From positions 1 through 64,000 of the forward strand of contig JAFGRD010000026.1 of assembly GCA_016935315.1 (NCBI GenBank): a stretch of 64,000 nt of DNA, in the 5' to 3' direction. The number at the start of each line of letters is the position of its first letter. The stretch's first letter is position 1. Positions 17,415-27,077 of this stretch are shown here, piece by piece. The translations under genes were made by a program, and so were the position numbers. Source of the stretch: Pirellulales bacterium (GTDB taxonomy: Bacteria; Planctomycetota; Planctomycetia; Pirellulales; Thermoguttaceae). The notes under the pieces are model-generated. The model searched no databases, was not told the DNA's origin, and saw only the letters and a program-made list of their open reading frames with translations.

Positions 17415-18485
17415 CTATCCCGCCTCGCCGGCAAACACTTTGACTTCCCGCGGGGCAATGTAGACCTGGCTGCCAACCGCCACGCCCAACTCGCGGTAGC
17501 GTTCCTGGGAGACTTCGGCGCAGAGCGATTCGCCCGACTCGGCCCGCAGCTCGAGCCGCACGTTGGGGCCCGCCGAGTGGACGTGCGTCACCGTCGCCTG
17601 GAAGCAGGAGTGCCCGTTGCGGCAGACGTCGACCTCACAGTCGTGCGGGCGGACGAACACCTGGGCCGGCTGCGTACGGACCGAATCGTGGTTGGGCCAG
17701 TCCAGGCTCAGGCTGGCGAAGTGCACCTTCCCCTGCTCCAGACGCCCGTGGAACCGGTTCACCTGACCCAGGAAGTTCATCACGAACTGCGTGCGGGGAT
17801 GGTGGAACACCTCGTCGGGCGTGCCGACCTGCTCGATGCGTCCGGCGTTCATCACCAGCACGCGGTCGGCCAGTTCCAGGGCCTCGTCCTGGTCGTGGGT
17901 CACGAACACACTGGTCACGTGGATCTCTTCGTGCAACCGGCGAAGCCAGCGACGCAACTCCTGGCGAACCTTGGCGTCCAGCGCCCCAAAGGGCTCGTCC
18001 AGCAGCAGCACCTTCGGCTCCATGGCCAGGGCCCGGGCCAAGGCCACGCGCTGCCGCTGTCCGCCAGAGAGTTGGTTCGGGTAGCGATTGGCCAGGAAGT
18101 CCAATTGGACCAGTTCCAGCAACCGATGTACCTTGGTCTTGATGGCGGCCTTCGAGGGCCGCAACTTCCGCGGCCGAACGCGCAGACCGAAGGCCACGTT
18201 CTCGAACACGCTCATGTGGCGGAACAGGGCGTAGTGCTGAAAGACGAATCCCACGTGCCGATCCCCCACGTTGCACTGGGCGACGTCTTCGTCGTGGAAG
18301 CGGATGGGTCCGCTGCCCCGGTCGGGTTGCTCCAGGCCGGCGATGATCCGCAGCAGCGTCGTCTTGCCCGAGCCCGAGGGGCCCAGCAACGCCACCAACT
18401 CGCCGGTGTCCACCGTCAGGCTCACGTCGTCCAGGGCCACGAAACGGCCGAACGTCTTGGAGATGTGCTCTACGGCGATGCTCAT
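17415..18485 (-). CDS. cysA: Sulfate/thiosulfate ABC transporter ATP-binding protein
   Basis: 356 residues from the ATG at 18485. Walker A is GPSGSGKTT (about residues 34-42), the ABC signature [15 protein letters not shown] is followed by Walker [13 protein letters not shown], and the switch histidine is in [17 protein letters not shown]-terminal TOBE-like domain ([12 protein letters not shown] onward) follows, as in CysA. It powers sulfate uptake with CysT/CysW. The start overlaps the stop of cysW by four bases (ATGA), so translation is coupled. The open frame continues upstream to 19220, but that part is a shadow of cysW. Confidence 0.92.
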   Translation of the reverse strand: MSIAVEHISKTFGRFVALDDVSLTVDTGELVALLGPSGSGKTTLLRIIAGLEQPDRGSGPIRFHDEDVAQCNVGDRHVGFVFQHYALFRHMSVFENVAFGLRVRPRKLRPSKAAIKTKVHRLLELVQLDFLANRYPNQLSGGQRQRVALARALAMEPKVLLLDEPFGALDAKVRQELRRWLRRLHEEIHVTSVFVTHDQDEALELADRVLVMNAGRIEQVGTPDEVFHHPRTQFVMNFLGQVNRFHGRLEQGKVHFASLSLDWPNHDSVRTQPAQVFVRPHDCEVDVCRNGHSCFQATVTHVHSAGPNVRLELRAESGESLCAEVSQERYRELGVAVGSQVYIAPREVKVFAGEAG

Positions 18486-19393
18486 GACAGGCTCTCCTCT
18501 GCGTCTTCGATCCTTTCGGCAAGCGCCAGTTGGCGCGCCACTTTCCATTCGAACACCGATTTCAGAACCAGGGTGACCAGGGCCAGCACGGCCAACAGCG
18601 AAGCGATGGAGAAGGCGGCCACGAAGTTGTAGTCGTTGTAGAGAATCTCTACCTGCAACGGCATCGTGTTGGTGTTGCCGCGGATGTGCCCCGAAACGAC
18701 CGACACCGCGCCGAACTCGCCCATCGCCCGGGCGTTGCACAGAATCACCCCATACAGCAGGGCCCACTTGACGTTCGGCAACGTGACCCTCCAGAAGGTA
18801 TGCCAGCCGCTGGCTCCCAGCACGCGGGCGGCCTCCTCTTCCTCGGTGCCCTGGGCCTGCATCAGCGGGATCAGCTCGCGGGCGACGAACGGAAAGGTTA
18901 CGAACAACGTCACCAGCACGATCCCCGGCACGGCGTAGATGATCTGGATGCCGTGGGCCTGCAACCAGGGTCCCAACCAGCCGTTGCGGCCGAAGATCAG
19001 CACGAAGACCAAGCCCGCGACCACCGGCGACACCGTAAACGGCAGGTCGATCAGCGTAATCAGCACGTTCTTGCCGCGGAATTGGAACTTGCCGATCGCC
19101 CAGGCTGCGGCTAGGCCGAAGGCCGTGCTCATCGGCACGGCCACGGCGGCGGTGAATAGGGTCAGCCGAATGGCGGCCAGGGCGTCGGGATCGCGAAACG
19201 ATTGCAGGTAAACGCCCCATCCCTTGGCCAACGCCTGGGCAAACACACCCACCAGCGGCATCAACAGGAACAGCCCCAAGAAGCCCAGTGCCGTAACCGT
19301 CAGCATGCCGCGGACCAGCCAGGGCTCGGTCGTCGCCACGCGCTGCTGCGCCGGGGCCCCCGAAGTCGGAACTGTTGCCGTGCCCGTTGCCAT
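18482..19393 (-). CDS. cysW: Sulfate ABC transporter permease CysW
   Basis: 303 residues from the ATG at 19393, with about six membrane helices. The BPD_transp_1 EAA loop is visible as [20 protein letters not shown] followed by [11 protein letters not shown], the contact site for the ATPase. [20 protein letters not shown] is characteristic of the CysW subfamily. It forms the heterodimeric membrane pore with CysT. It starts 14 bases after cysT and overlaps cysA. An open frame extends upstream to 19855 but lacks helices there and overlaps cysT. Confidence 0.9.
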   Translation of the reverse strand: MATGTATVPTSGAPAQQRVATTEPWLVRGMLTVTALGFLGLFLLMPLVGVFAQALAKGWGVYLQSFRDPDALAAIRLTLFTAAVAVPMSTAFGLAAAWAIGKFQFRGKNVLITLIDLPFTVSPVVAGLVFVLIFGRNGWLGPWLQAHGIQIIYAVPGIVLVTLFVTFPFVARELIPLMQAQGTEEEEAARVLGASGWHTFWRVTLPNVKWALLYGVILCNARAMGEFGAVSVVSGHIRGNTNTMPLQVEILYNDYNFVAAFSIASLLAVLALVTLVLKSVFEWKVARQLALAERIEDAEESLS

Positions 19394-19407
19394 TGTCGAG
19401 GTCTCTC

Positions 19408-20250
19408 CTATTCGCTGTGCCGCCGGCTCCACCACTGGAGCATGTTGATTGCCAGCAGCAGCAGGAACGACGCCGAGAGCATCACCACTGCAATGGCCGT
19501 GGCCCCGGCATAGTCGTACTGTTCGAGCTTGGTAATGATCAGCAGCGGGGCGATTTCCGTCTTCATCGGCATGTTGCCGGCGATGAAAACGACCGAGCCG
19601 TACTCTCCCAGTCCCCGGGCGAACGCCAGCGCGAAGCCGGTCAGCAGCGCCGGCAGAATCCCCGGCAGCAGAACGCGCCGGAAAGTCTGCAGGCGGCTGG
19701 CGCCCAGGCTGGCCGCGGCCTCCTCCAACTCCGGATCCAGGTCTTCCAGCGCCGGTTGCAGCGTGCGCACCACGAACGGCATCCCGATAAAAGTCAGTGC
19801 AATCACCACACCCAGCCGACAGTAGGCGGCCGGAATCCCCAACGGCGTCAGCCAACGGCCAAGCCAGCCACCGGGGGCGTACAGCGCCGTCAAGGCGATC
19901 CCCGAGACGGCCGTGGGCAGCGCAAAGGGCAGATCGACCATGGCGTCAACCAGCTTGCGCCCGGGAAAGGAATAGCGGACCAACACCCAGGCCACGATGA
20001 ACCCGAACACGGCGTTGACGGCCGCCGCGATCAGCGACGCTCCGAAACTCAGCCGATACGAGGCCATCACGCGGGGATCGCAGACCGTGTCCCAAAACTG
20101 CTGCCAGGGGACGGTAGCCGATTTCAGCACCAACGCGGCCAACGGCAGCAACACGATCAGGCCCAGATAGAATACCGTGACCCCCATGGTCAGCCCGAAA
20201 CCGGGCAACACGCTGCGTTGAAGCACTCGGATCTGCACGATAGGACTCAC
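19408..20250 (-). CDS. cysT: Sulfate ABC transporter permease CysT (CysU)
   Basis: 280 residues with about six membrane helices. The EAA loop reads [20 protein letters not shown], followed by [21 protein letters not shown] and [20 protein letters not shown], the usual CysT ending. The start is a GTG: at 20250 it abuts AAGGTGA with no spacer, so the in-frame GTG at 20238 (13 bases after AAGGTG) is a real alternative. It follows the binding-protein gene by 55 bases and precedes cysW by 14, in the order of a standard sulfate operon. Confidence 0.9.
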   Translation of the reverse strand: MSPIVQIRVLQRSVLPGFGLTMGVTVFYLGLIVLLPLAALVLKSATVPWQQFWDTVCDPRVMASYRLSFGASLIAAAVNAVFGFIVAWVLVRYSFPGRKLVDAMVDLPFALPTAVSGIALTALYAPGGWLGRWLTPLGIPAAYCRLGVVIALTFIGMPFVVRTLQPALEDLDPELEEAAASLGASRLQTFRRVLLPGILPALLTGFALAFARGLGEYGSVVFIAGNMPMKTEIAPLLIITKLEQYDYAGATAIAVVMLSASFLLLLAINMLQWWSRRHSE

Positions 20251-20305
20251 TCACCTTGAAACCACGCCCCAAGACAAGCACGGCGGCCAATTCCGGCGTT
20301 TGGTG

Positions 20306-21400
20306 CTACGGCTTGTAGATCTCGTCGAACACGCCGCCGTCGTTGAAGTGCATCTGCTGCGCCTTCTGCCAACCACCGAAAACGTCGTCGACGCTGAATC
20401 GCTGCACGTCGGGAAAACGCTGCATATCCTCCTCGGGCACCTTGCTCGGGGCGACCGGCCGATAGTAGTTCTTGGCCGCCAGGGCCTGACCCCGCTCGCT
20501 GTAGAGGTACTTCAAGTAAGCCTCGGCCACTTCCCGCGTGCCGTGCTTGTCGACCATCTTGTCGACGACGGTCACGGGCGGCTCGGCCAAGATGCTCACC
20601 GACGGGACGACAATCTCGAATTGATCGGGGCCCAACTCGTTGACCGCCAAGAAGGCCTCGTTTTCCCAGGCCAGCAGCACGTCGCCCATCCCGTTCTTGA
20701 CAAAAGTCATCGTTGAGCCCCGGGCACCCGAGTCGAGTACCGGTACATGGCGGTACAGTTCGGTGACGAACCGGCGGGCCTTTTCCTGGGCCTTGGCCAC
20801 CGCCTCAGCCTTCTGGGGATCGTCCAACACGGCCAGATCGCCCAGTTCCTGCTGCAACACGTATCCCCATGCGGCCAGGTAATTCCAGCGGGCGCCACCC
20901 GAGGTCTTCGGATTGGGTGTGATCACCGAAACGTCCCCCTTGACCAGGTCATCCCAGTCGTGAATGCCCTTCGGGTTTCCCTTGCGGACCAGGAACACGA
21001 TCGTCGAGGTATAGGGGCAACTGTTGTGCGGCAGCCGCTTCTGCCAGTCCTGGGGAATCAGGTCGGTCTTCTCGTGGATGGCATCGATGTCGTAGGCCAA
21101 CGCCAAGGTCATCACATCGGCCTCCAACCCGTCGATCACCGCGCGGGCCTGTTTGCCGGCGCCCCCGTGCGACATCCGAATCGAGACCTCCGTGCCGGTC
21201 GAGTCTTTCCAATGTTGGGCGAAGGCCTCGTTGAACTGTTTGTAGAGTTCGCGCGTGGGATCGTACGAGACGTTGAGGATCTCAATGCGTTGCCCGTCGG
21301 CGTTTCCGCCCCCGCCACAGCCGGCCAAACCCATCGCCATGCCTGCCAAACCGATGCCGATCCAAAGGCTGCATCCCAACGGCGTCTTGCCCGATCTCAT
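20306..21400 (-). CDS. Sulfate-binding lipoprotein of the ABC transporter
   Basis: 364 residues from the ATG at 21400, chosen because GAGGAGG lies six bases before it; the ATG at 21406 would touch that site. A lipobox LAGC places the lipid-modified cysteine at residue 28. The mature protein has the Sbp/CysP signatures [29 protein letters not shown]-like strand order, [18 protein letters not shown] and [20 protein letters not shown]. It captures sulfate or thiosulfate at the outer face of the membrane. First gene of the operon; the 542 bp upstream presumably carry its promoter. No assimilatory sulfate-reduction genes are nearby. Confidence 0.9.
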   Translation of the reverse strand: MRSGKTPLGCSLWIGIGLAGMAMGLAGCGGGGNADGQRIEILNVSYDPTRELYKQFNEAFAQHWKDSTGTEVSIRMSHGGAGKQARAVIDGLEADVMTLALAYDIDAIHEKTDLIPQDWQKRLPHNSCPYTSTIVFLVRKGNPKGIHDWDDLVKGDVSVITPNPKTSGGARWNYLAAWGYVLQQELGDLAVLDDPQKAEAVAKAQEKARRFVTELYRHVPVLDSGARGSTMTFVKNGMGDVLLAWENEAFLAVNELGPDQFEIVVPSVSILAEPPVTVVDKMVDKHGTREVAEAYLKYLYSERGQALAAKNYYRPVAPSKVPEEDMQRFPDVQRFSVDDVFGGWQKAQQMHFNDGGVFDEIYKP

Positions 21401-21942
21401 AGTCATCCTCCTCGGAGAACTGCTGAATTGATGCTTGTGCTGCCTCGCCTCGCTTACGTTGGCGTCGGGCAGCATACGACGCGGGGCGCCGACCGGCGGC
21501 GGCCGAGAGATTGGAACAATAAGCAAACGTCGTGCCAGAAGACCGTTCGATCTGTGGAGGGTCCGCCGAGGCGATTGCGCTTCAATGCACGCAGAACGTC
21601 TCTTGAGCCGGCCATCTGAAGACCGGGGCAAGCAGCGGTTCGGTCCACGAAGCCTTTGCCGCACAGCCACTTACGGCGACCGCGGCGGGTTGCCAAGTCG
21701 GGTGCGGCATCGATCCGAAGCCTGGCCGCTTTTCTTACCTCAACAGCGATGCGGCGAGGCATTCCAAGGGCCGACCAGCGGTGGCCAAGACACCGCAACC
21801 AGCATATATCACGGCTTCTACTCCAGGACAGGCCGCGCGACCGTGATATTTGCTCGCTTCAGGCGAGCCGAGGCGCACCCCGCCCAGCCTCGGTCTGTTC
21901 ACGTCAGGGTCCAGCGGGGCGGAACGCCGGCAACGACCGGAA
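21401..21942. other. Leader/promoter region of the sulfate operon
   Basis: 542 bases with no convincing gene. Two dyads stand out: ATATCACGG (21806-21814) with CCGTGATAT (21841-21849), and GCTCGC/GCGAGC just after it (about 21852-21868). The first is a possible operator or long hairpin. The second lies about 75 bases downstream of the propeller gene and could help end its transcript, although it lacks a T-tract. Confidence 0.45.
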
Positions 21943-23271
21943 TCACCCATTGCCCACGCAGTAGAGTTTGCGGGTGGTGCGGATAAAGAGTTGGCCGGCG
22001 GCGGCGGCGATGGATGATCGGACCTGCTCTCCGGCGCGGGGCTCGTCCATGGGGATCACGCTGAGCAGTTGGCCGTCCGCCGCGCCAACCACGGCGACCT
22101 CCCCTTCGAAGTTGATCAGGTAGATCTTGCCGTCGGCCGCCAGCGGCGAGGCTTCATACTTCGAGCGGCCCGGCGTTGCGATCGCCCATTTCACCTTGCC
22201 CGTGCGGGGCTCGACTCGCGAGAGACTGCGGCGCACGTCGCTGAGCACGAAGAAGTCGCCGTCGTAGAAGGCAGGCGTGGGCACGTCGGAGGAGACCTCT
22301 CGCACGTCGCGGCTGGCCCAGGCGACGGCATCGTCACCGAGTACGCCCGTCCCGCCGGCCTTGATGGCGTAGACGGGCTCGCGCTTCGGGCCGCAGGCCA
22401 AGATCACGCCGTCGCCGGCCACCGGCGAAGCCACCAGCCGCCAGTGCGTAACCCGTTGTGGGTTCCAAGTGCCCCAGCGCCATAACTCGCTGCCGCTGTT
22501 CGGGTCGTGACCAGTCAGGGCATCGCCGCCGACCAGCAGCAATTGCTTGGTCCCTTCGTGCTGCAGCGGGATGGGCGTGGAGAAAGCCTCTCGCGACTCG
22601 CCTCGGGCCTCGCTCGGGCGCGTCCGGCGCCAAAGCGTCTTGCCCGTTTCCGGATCAAGGGCCAACAGATACGACTCGTTTTCCCGGTCCGTCCATCCGC
22701 GACCCTCAACCGCCACGTCGCGCTGCAGGACTTGCACGTAGAGCTTGCCGTCGAACAGCAAGGGCGTGCTGCTGAAGGTCCAAAGGAACGCGAACGTGCC
22801 GTAGTCCTCCTGGATGTTGCGGCCCCAGAGACGCTTGCCGTCCAGATCGAAGCAGACCAGATCGCCGTTGCTGTAGAAGAACACCGCCAGCTTCCCGTCG
22901 GTCACCGGCGACGGCGCGGCAAGCGTGCTGCGGTAGTCCTTGCGCGTTCCCTCGGCGACGTCGTGCCGCCAGCGTAGCATCCCGTCGGTGCGGCCAAAAC
23001 ACATCGCTTGCAGAACGTTCCTCTCGGCGTCGATGCCCGAGAGGAAGACCCAATCGCCGGAGATGATCGGTGTGGCGGCGGCGCAGCCGGGCAACTCCGC
23101 GGTCCAGGCGATGTTCTCCGTCGTGCTCCACTGGGAAGGCAGGTCCGTCTCGTCGGTCGAACCATTGAAGAACGGGCCTCGCCATTGCGGCCAATCACTG
23201 GCTTCCACCCAAGAAGTCGCCAGCAGTAGCAGCACCACAAATCCAGCACACTTCATCACCGACGATCTCAT
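21943..23271 (-). CDS. Secreted PQQ-like beta-propeller protein
   Basis: 442 residues from the ATG at 23271, with GGGAGA eight or so bases upstream. A signal peptide (KCAGFVVLLLLATSWVEA) ends near residue 24. The mature protein begins SDWPQWRGP, the opening typical of planctomycete PQQ-like propellers. Repeated blade motifs follow, such as GDLVCFDLDGKRLWGRN, LLALDPETGKTLWRR, GHDPNSGSELWRWGTW and KIYLINFEGEVAVVG. It resembles PQQ dehydrogenases and BamB in fold, but no catalytic Asp/Cys-Cys set of alcohol dehydrogenases is visible, so it may be a non-enzymatic or unassigned propeller. Confidence 0.82.
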   Translation of the reverse strand: MRSSVMKCAGFVVLLLLATSWVEASDWPQWRGPFFNGSTDETDLPSQWSTTENIAWTAELPGCAAATPIISGDWVFLSGIDAERNVLQAMCFGRTDGMLRWRHDVAEGTRKDYRSTLAAPSPVTDGKLAVFFYSNGDLVCFDLDGKRLWGRNIQEDYGTFAFLWTFSSTPLLFDGKLYVQVLQRDVAVEGRGWTDRENESYLLALDPETGKTLWRRTRPSEARGESREAFSTPIPLQHEGTKQLLLVGGDALTGHDPNSGSELWRWGTWNPQRVTHWRLVASPVAGDGVILACGPKREPVYAIKAGGTGVLGDDAVAWASRDVREVSSDVPTPAFYDGDFFVLSDVRRSLSRVEPRTGKVKWAIATPGRSKYEASPLAADGKIYLINFEGEVAVVGAADGQLLSVIPMDEPRAGEQVRSSIAAAAGQLFIRTTRKLYCVGNG

Positions 23272-23386
23272 GAGGGGTATCTCCCTGAAAACAACAACCT
23301 GGAGCAGACGTTTTCTCTTCCGGACAAGTATCGCGACAGTTCGCATTTCCTACGGTTTCGAGTGTACTGCGGCCGACCGGCCGCGC

Positions 23387-25822
23387 CTACTGCATCTGCG
23401 GCGGCGGAACCGATTCGCCTTGGAGTTGGGCCTGACGCTCCCGCGGGCGATACGTGCCGTAGAACGGCGCGTTGCCGTCGAGCCAAACATTCATCCGACG
23501 GCGATCGGCGTCCGAGAGCCTGACGCGCTCGGCGTGAACGCCTTCATCGAGGATCTTGCTCAACGGGCTTTCGTCGGCGCCGATGCGGCCGGGGAGCGTG
23601 ACGATGGGGTGAATACTGGATCCGCCCCATTCGTACCAACGGACGTGCGGCTTGAGGCTCTCGTACGCCCGGGAGAAGGTGCCCGCCGGCTCGCCGGTCA
23701 AGTCGGGCGCCGCCTTGTCGGGGCCCTCCGTGCCGTCGTGACAGCCTACACAGTGGCGGTCGAGCACCGGCTGGACCAGCCGCGGGAAGCTGAACGGGCG
23801 GGTGCCGTCGGGGCCGGGTTCGATGGCCGACGGCGGACGCCTCAGGGCCAGGGTCCGGCGGGTCGGCGGCGAGGTGCCGGGCCGCTCATGGCAACCGACG
23901 CAGCCGCGCCGCTCGCCCGGCTGAAGGTAGGTCACGCTCCGCATGCTTTGCACGGCCCGGCCGTCGCCGTCGACCGCCTGGAAGTAGAGCGGCTTGCGGG
24001 CCGGGGCACGGAAATAGGCCGAGCCGTCGACCTCCACCGGCACAGTGCCCAGCAGCATCCGCGCGCTCTCGGCGTTGGCGTACCCGATCCGTGGCCGGTT
24101 GGCCATGTGCGTTTCCTCCTTCGGCAGCACCTGGAAGATACGGAGCCGGCGAATCGGCCGGTCGGCGGGCAGCGGCAACAGGCTCCAGCGGACGTCGCTG
24201 AGCACGAACTCGCCCTGATCGCCCAGGCCGGCATCCAGCATGCTGGGAACCGTCGGCGGCGCGGGCCGCGGGGCCAGAACCGCCGGGTCGCAACAGACGA
24301 TGCCCGGCTCGCGATAGAGCAGCTCAAGATTGTCGAACCGATCGAAGTAGTAGATGCCCGTCTCCGTGTCGCGAACCTCGCCGGACCCCATGCCCGGCAA
24401 CGGGTCCAGACTGAAACCAACCAGGTAATAGTCCTCCGACAGCGGGCAGGGGCTGACGTAGTAGGTCGCCGGCCAGCCGTCGGGCGCCTCGGGAAAGCAG
24501 ACCTCGGGCGTGAGGATCTCGATCGAATCGAAGCGGTCCTGACCCGTTTCGGGGTCGAGCTCCACCCGGGCCGGATCGAACAGGGCCAACGACCCGCCGA
24601 CGTTGGCGTGATGGGCGCCGGCAACGAACAGGATCCGATTCGAGCCGGGGATGGCTCGCGGTTGATAACACGTGCTCACGCGCTGCGTGTAGTTGCCGAA
24701 AAGAATGCCCGGATTCGAGCCGTCGGGGTTGCTGACCCAGATGCCGTGGAAGTGGGCCGCCGAGCGGTCGACGTAGTCCCAGCGGCAATAGGCGATCCGC
24801 CCGTCGTTGAGCACGGAAGGATGCCACTCGTTGGTCTCGTGGAACGACAGCGTGCGCAGCCGGCCGCCGTCGGCTTCCATGCGGTGCAGCGTGTGCGTGG
24901 GGATCGGCTCGAACGGGTTGTCGCAGCGACAGAATCCGCCGCGTCGGCTCGACATGAAGATCAGATCTCCCCCGGGCAACGGGCAAGGGTCGAAGTCGTC
25001 CTCGATGCCGTCGGTCAACTGGCGGAGGTTGCCGCCGTCGGCGTCGATGGCCCAGACGTGGAACGAGCTGCGCCCGGCCGTGTAGTAGTTCAACCATTCG
25101 GGAACCTGGTCGGCCGCCGGAAGCCCTCGCCAGTGGGCCAGCGGCGCGTGCTCGCGGCGGACGTCGCGGACCTCGGAGAAGGCGAAATAGAGCGTCCGAG
25201 CGTCGTACGCGAGGGCCAGGGTGGCAAACGTGCCTCGCGGCAGACGGTCGCCGATCAGATCGCGCGTCTTGAAGGAGTGCCCGGGCTGCTCCAGGACATA
25301 CGCTCCACCGCCGGCCAGGTTGCCGTAGTTGTAGTAGTAGCCGATGTACTCGTGCAACATCTGGCAGATGAAGCGGCGGCGCTTCAGGAACACGATGGGC
25401 TTCTCGGCCAGCAAGGGGTTTTTCAAGGCCGCTCGCCGCACGACGTGTCGCACTCGGCGATAGAGATCGAGCCGGGCCGCCTCGTCGAGCAGCTCCACGC
25501 TGCCCACTTCACGACGCAACTGCTCGATCTCCGACGCTTCCGCGGCGAGATCCAGCCGGGCGGGCATCTGCCGCAAGTCCTCCAGCAGCCGGTCGGCCCG
25601 GGAAAGGACCTCGCGAATCGCTTGCGCCGAGTCCGGTTGACGACCGCGACGTTGCTCCTGGGCCGTCCAATCGGCTTCGATCGCCTGACGGTAGACGGCC
25701 CCGTCGGAGGCGACCGGCGATTCCGAGGCCTCGGTCGCCGCGTGGGGAGCAGCGGCCGTCAGTAGAAGCGTTGTCGTGGTGAGCCACGCGAATCGCACGC
25801 CCGCTGTGCGGCGCCGTATCAT
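23387..25822 (-). CDS. HzsA-related secreted beta-propeller protein with two c-type haem sites
   Basis: 811 residues from the ATG at 25822, preceded by GGGAGGT at good spacing. A signal peptide ends near residue 32. Residues about 180-560 form a TolB/PD40-like propeller, with DGGNLRQLTDGIEDDFDPCP and SSRRGGFCRCDN. Two haem c motifs follow: C641-VG-C644-H645 and C691-VG-C694-H695, the second in the usual planctomycete cytochrome setting RHCVGCHDGTEGPDKAAPDL. The same architecture occurs in the family annotated as HzsA-related after the hydrazine synthase alpha subunit; this is a fold and domain resemblance and does not imply anammox. An electron-transfer or oxidoreductase role in the periplasm is inferred. 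Confidence 0.78.
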   Translation of the reverse strand: MIRRRTAGVRFAWLTTTTLLLTAAAPHAATEASESPVASDGAVYRQAIEADWTAQEQRRGRQPDSAQAIREVLSRADRLLEDLRQMPARLDLAAEASEIEQLRREVGSVELLDEAARLDLYRRVRHVVRRAALKNPLLAEKPIVFLKRRRFICQMLHEYIGYYYNYGNLAGGGAYVLEQPGHSFKTRDLIGDRLPRGTFATLALAYDARTLYFAFSEVRDVRREHAPLAHWRGLPAADQVPEWLNYYTAGRSSFHVWAIDADGGNLRQLTDGIEDDFDPCPLPGGDLIFMSSRRGGFCRCDNPFEPIPTHTLHRMEADGGRLRTLSFHETNEWHPSVLNDGRIAYCRWDYVDRSAAHFHGIWVSNPDGSNPGILFGNYTQRVSTCYQPRAIPGSNRILFVAGAHHANVGGSLALFDPARVELDPETGQDRFDSIEILTPEVCFPEAPDGWPATYYVSPCPLSEDYYLVGFSLDPLPGMGSGEVRDTETGIYYFDRFDNLELLYREPGIVCCDPAVLAPRPAPPTVPSMLDAGLGDQGEFVLSDVRWSLLPLPADRPIRRLRIFQVLPKEETHMANRPRIGYANAESARMLLGTVPVEVDGSAYFRAPARKPLYFQAVDGDGRAVQSMRSVTYLQPGERRGCVGCHERPGTSPPTRRTLALRRPPSAIEPGPDGTRPFSFPRLVQPVLDRHCVGCHDGTEGPDKAAPDLTGEPAGTFSRAYESLKPHVRWYEWGGSSIHPIVTLPGRIGADESPLSKILDEGVHAERVRLSDADRRRMNVWLDGNAPFYGTYRPRERQAQLQGESVPPPQMQ

Positions 25823-25920
25823 GGGCGACCTCCCGTGCACTGGTTCGATTGTCGAAGTCGCCAGCAGTGCGGCGCGTTGCGCCCGGCGCCCTGTGAAGTC
25901 GCTGGCGGCCCGGTGGACTG

Positions 25921-26910
25921 TTACTTCTCGACCACCCAGATGTTGCGGAAACGGACCGGGTTGCCGTGGTTCTGCAGGAAGATCGGGCCGGGGCCGGGGC
26001 CCTCGCGAACTGGGGCGGCCGTGGTCGCGTGCGGCACGTCCTGGTCCTTGTGGACGACCACGCCGTTGTGCCGAACGGTCATCATGGCGTTGCGGACCTT
26101 CTTGCCGTCCTGGTACTCGGCGGCCGTGTAGTCTACGTCATAGGTCTGCCACGATAGCGGCGGCAGGCACATGTTCACCTTGGGTTCGGCCACGCCGTAG
26201 ATCCCGCCGCACTCGTTGTTGCGGCCCTCCAGCCCGAAGGAATCGAGGATCTGCACCTCGTAACGCCCCTGGGCGTAGAAGCCGCTGTTGCCCCGTCCCT
26301 GGCCCCGGGCAGTGGGCTGGAAGGGCGTGCGGAACTCCAAGTGGATCTGGAAGCTCTGGAACTGCTGCTTGCTGGTGTCGCCTTCGGCCAACAGGCCGTC
26401 CTTGGTCATGTGGCCGCCTTCAAAGGCATCGGCACTGGTGCCGTCAAAGAGCACGACCGCGCCGGCCGGCGGCTTGGCACCCAGCGTAGGGCTCTTGCGT
26501 TGGACCTTCTTCAGCGTGGCGATCTGCTCACCCTCGCTGCTGACAATCGTCAGCTTCCCGTCCTTGATTGTGACCTTCCAATTGCCGTCCTCGCCAGAGA
26601 ACGTCGCCACGCCGTTCACGGCCTGGCCCTCGACGGCGCGTCTCTCCTTGCCGTCCCAGCCGTCGCCGGGCAGTCCGCCCTCGTGGCCGACGGCGCGGAA
26701 CTTCCCTTCGCCCAGGGCGATGACTTGCACACCGATTTTCATCTCCTCCTTTTCGCCGGGCACGGTGCCGACGTACTCGCCCTGGACGGCGAAGTCGGGG
26801 CCTGCCTTTGCGGGATCGGTAGCGGCCTGGCCCTGGTCGGCCGCCGCGGCCGAGGTGGCCAACGCCAGCATCAGGATCGCCGCCGACAGGAATTGCGCTC
26901 TTCGTAACAT
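25921..26910 (-). CDS. Secreted DUF1080 (3-keto-disaccharide hydrolase-like) protein
   Basis: 329 residues from the ATG at 26910. A signal peptide (LSAAILMLALATSAAAA) ends near residue 24. Residues about 38-130 form an extra domain with EYVGTVPGEKEEMKIGVQVI and a glycine-rich GGLPGDGWDG. The DUF1080 jelly-roll (laminin-G-like) domain fills the rest, with VLFDGTSADAFEG, LLAEGDTSKQQFQSFQIHLE, GNSGFYAQGRYEVQILDSFG and the C-terminal GPIFLQNHGNPVRFRNIWV typical of the family. Some relatives hydrolyse 3-keto-glycosides; catalysis here is not shown by sequence alone. Confidence 0.85.
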   Translation of the reverse strand: MLRRAQFLSAAILMLALATSAAAADQGQAATDPAKAGPDFAVQGEYVGTVPGEKEEMKIGVQVIALGEGKFRAVGHEGGLPGDGWDGKERRAVEGQAVNGVATFSGEDGNWKVTIKDGKLTIVSSEGEQIATLKKVQRKSPTLGAKPPAGAVVLFDGTSADAFEGGHMTKDGLLAEGDTSKQQFQSFQIHLEFRTPFQPTARGQGRGNSGFYAQGRYEVQILDSFGLEGRNNECGGIYGVAEPKVNMCLPPLSWQTYDVDYTAAEYQDGKKVRNAMMTVRHNGVVVHKDQDVPHATTAAPVREGPGPGPIFLQNHGNPVRFRNIWVVEK

Positions 26911-27077
26911 GATCGGGTCTCCGCAGGTCTGAAGGAAGGTAGTTCGATGGCGGGGCCGCGCGACCGCGACCGTGCCCTCATTGTGCGACACGCGAAGGCC
27001 GTTTGCAAGGGTTTGCCCGGCACCCGCTTTTTCCCGGAGGTTCTGCCGGGCTCCGCCACAGTGGGGGCGCCCGGGTT

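Noticed and set aside
22940-25765. A 941-residue open frame on the plus strand opposite the HzsA-related gene
   Set aside because: Only the minus-strand frame has a signal peptide and two CxxCH motifs; the plus-strand frame is open because of GC-rich codon usage.
26980-27040. Sigma-54-like GGGCAAACCCTTGCA upstream of the DUF1080 gene
   Set aside because: The GG-to-GC spacing is one base short of the strict requirement.
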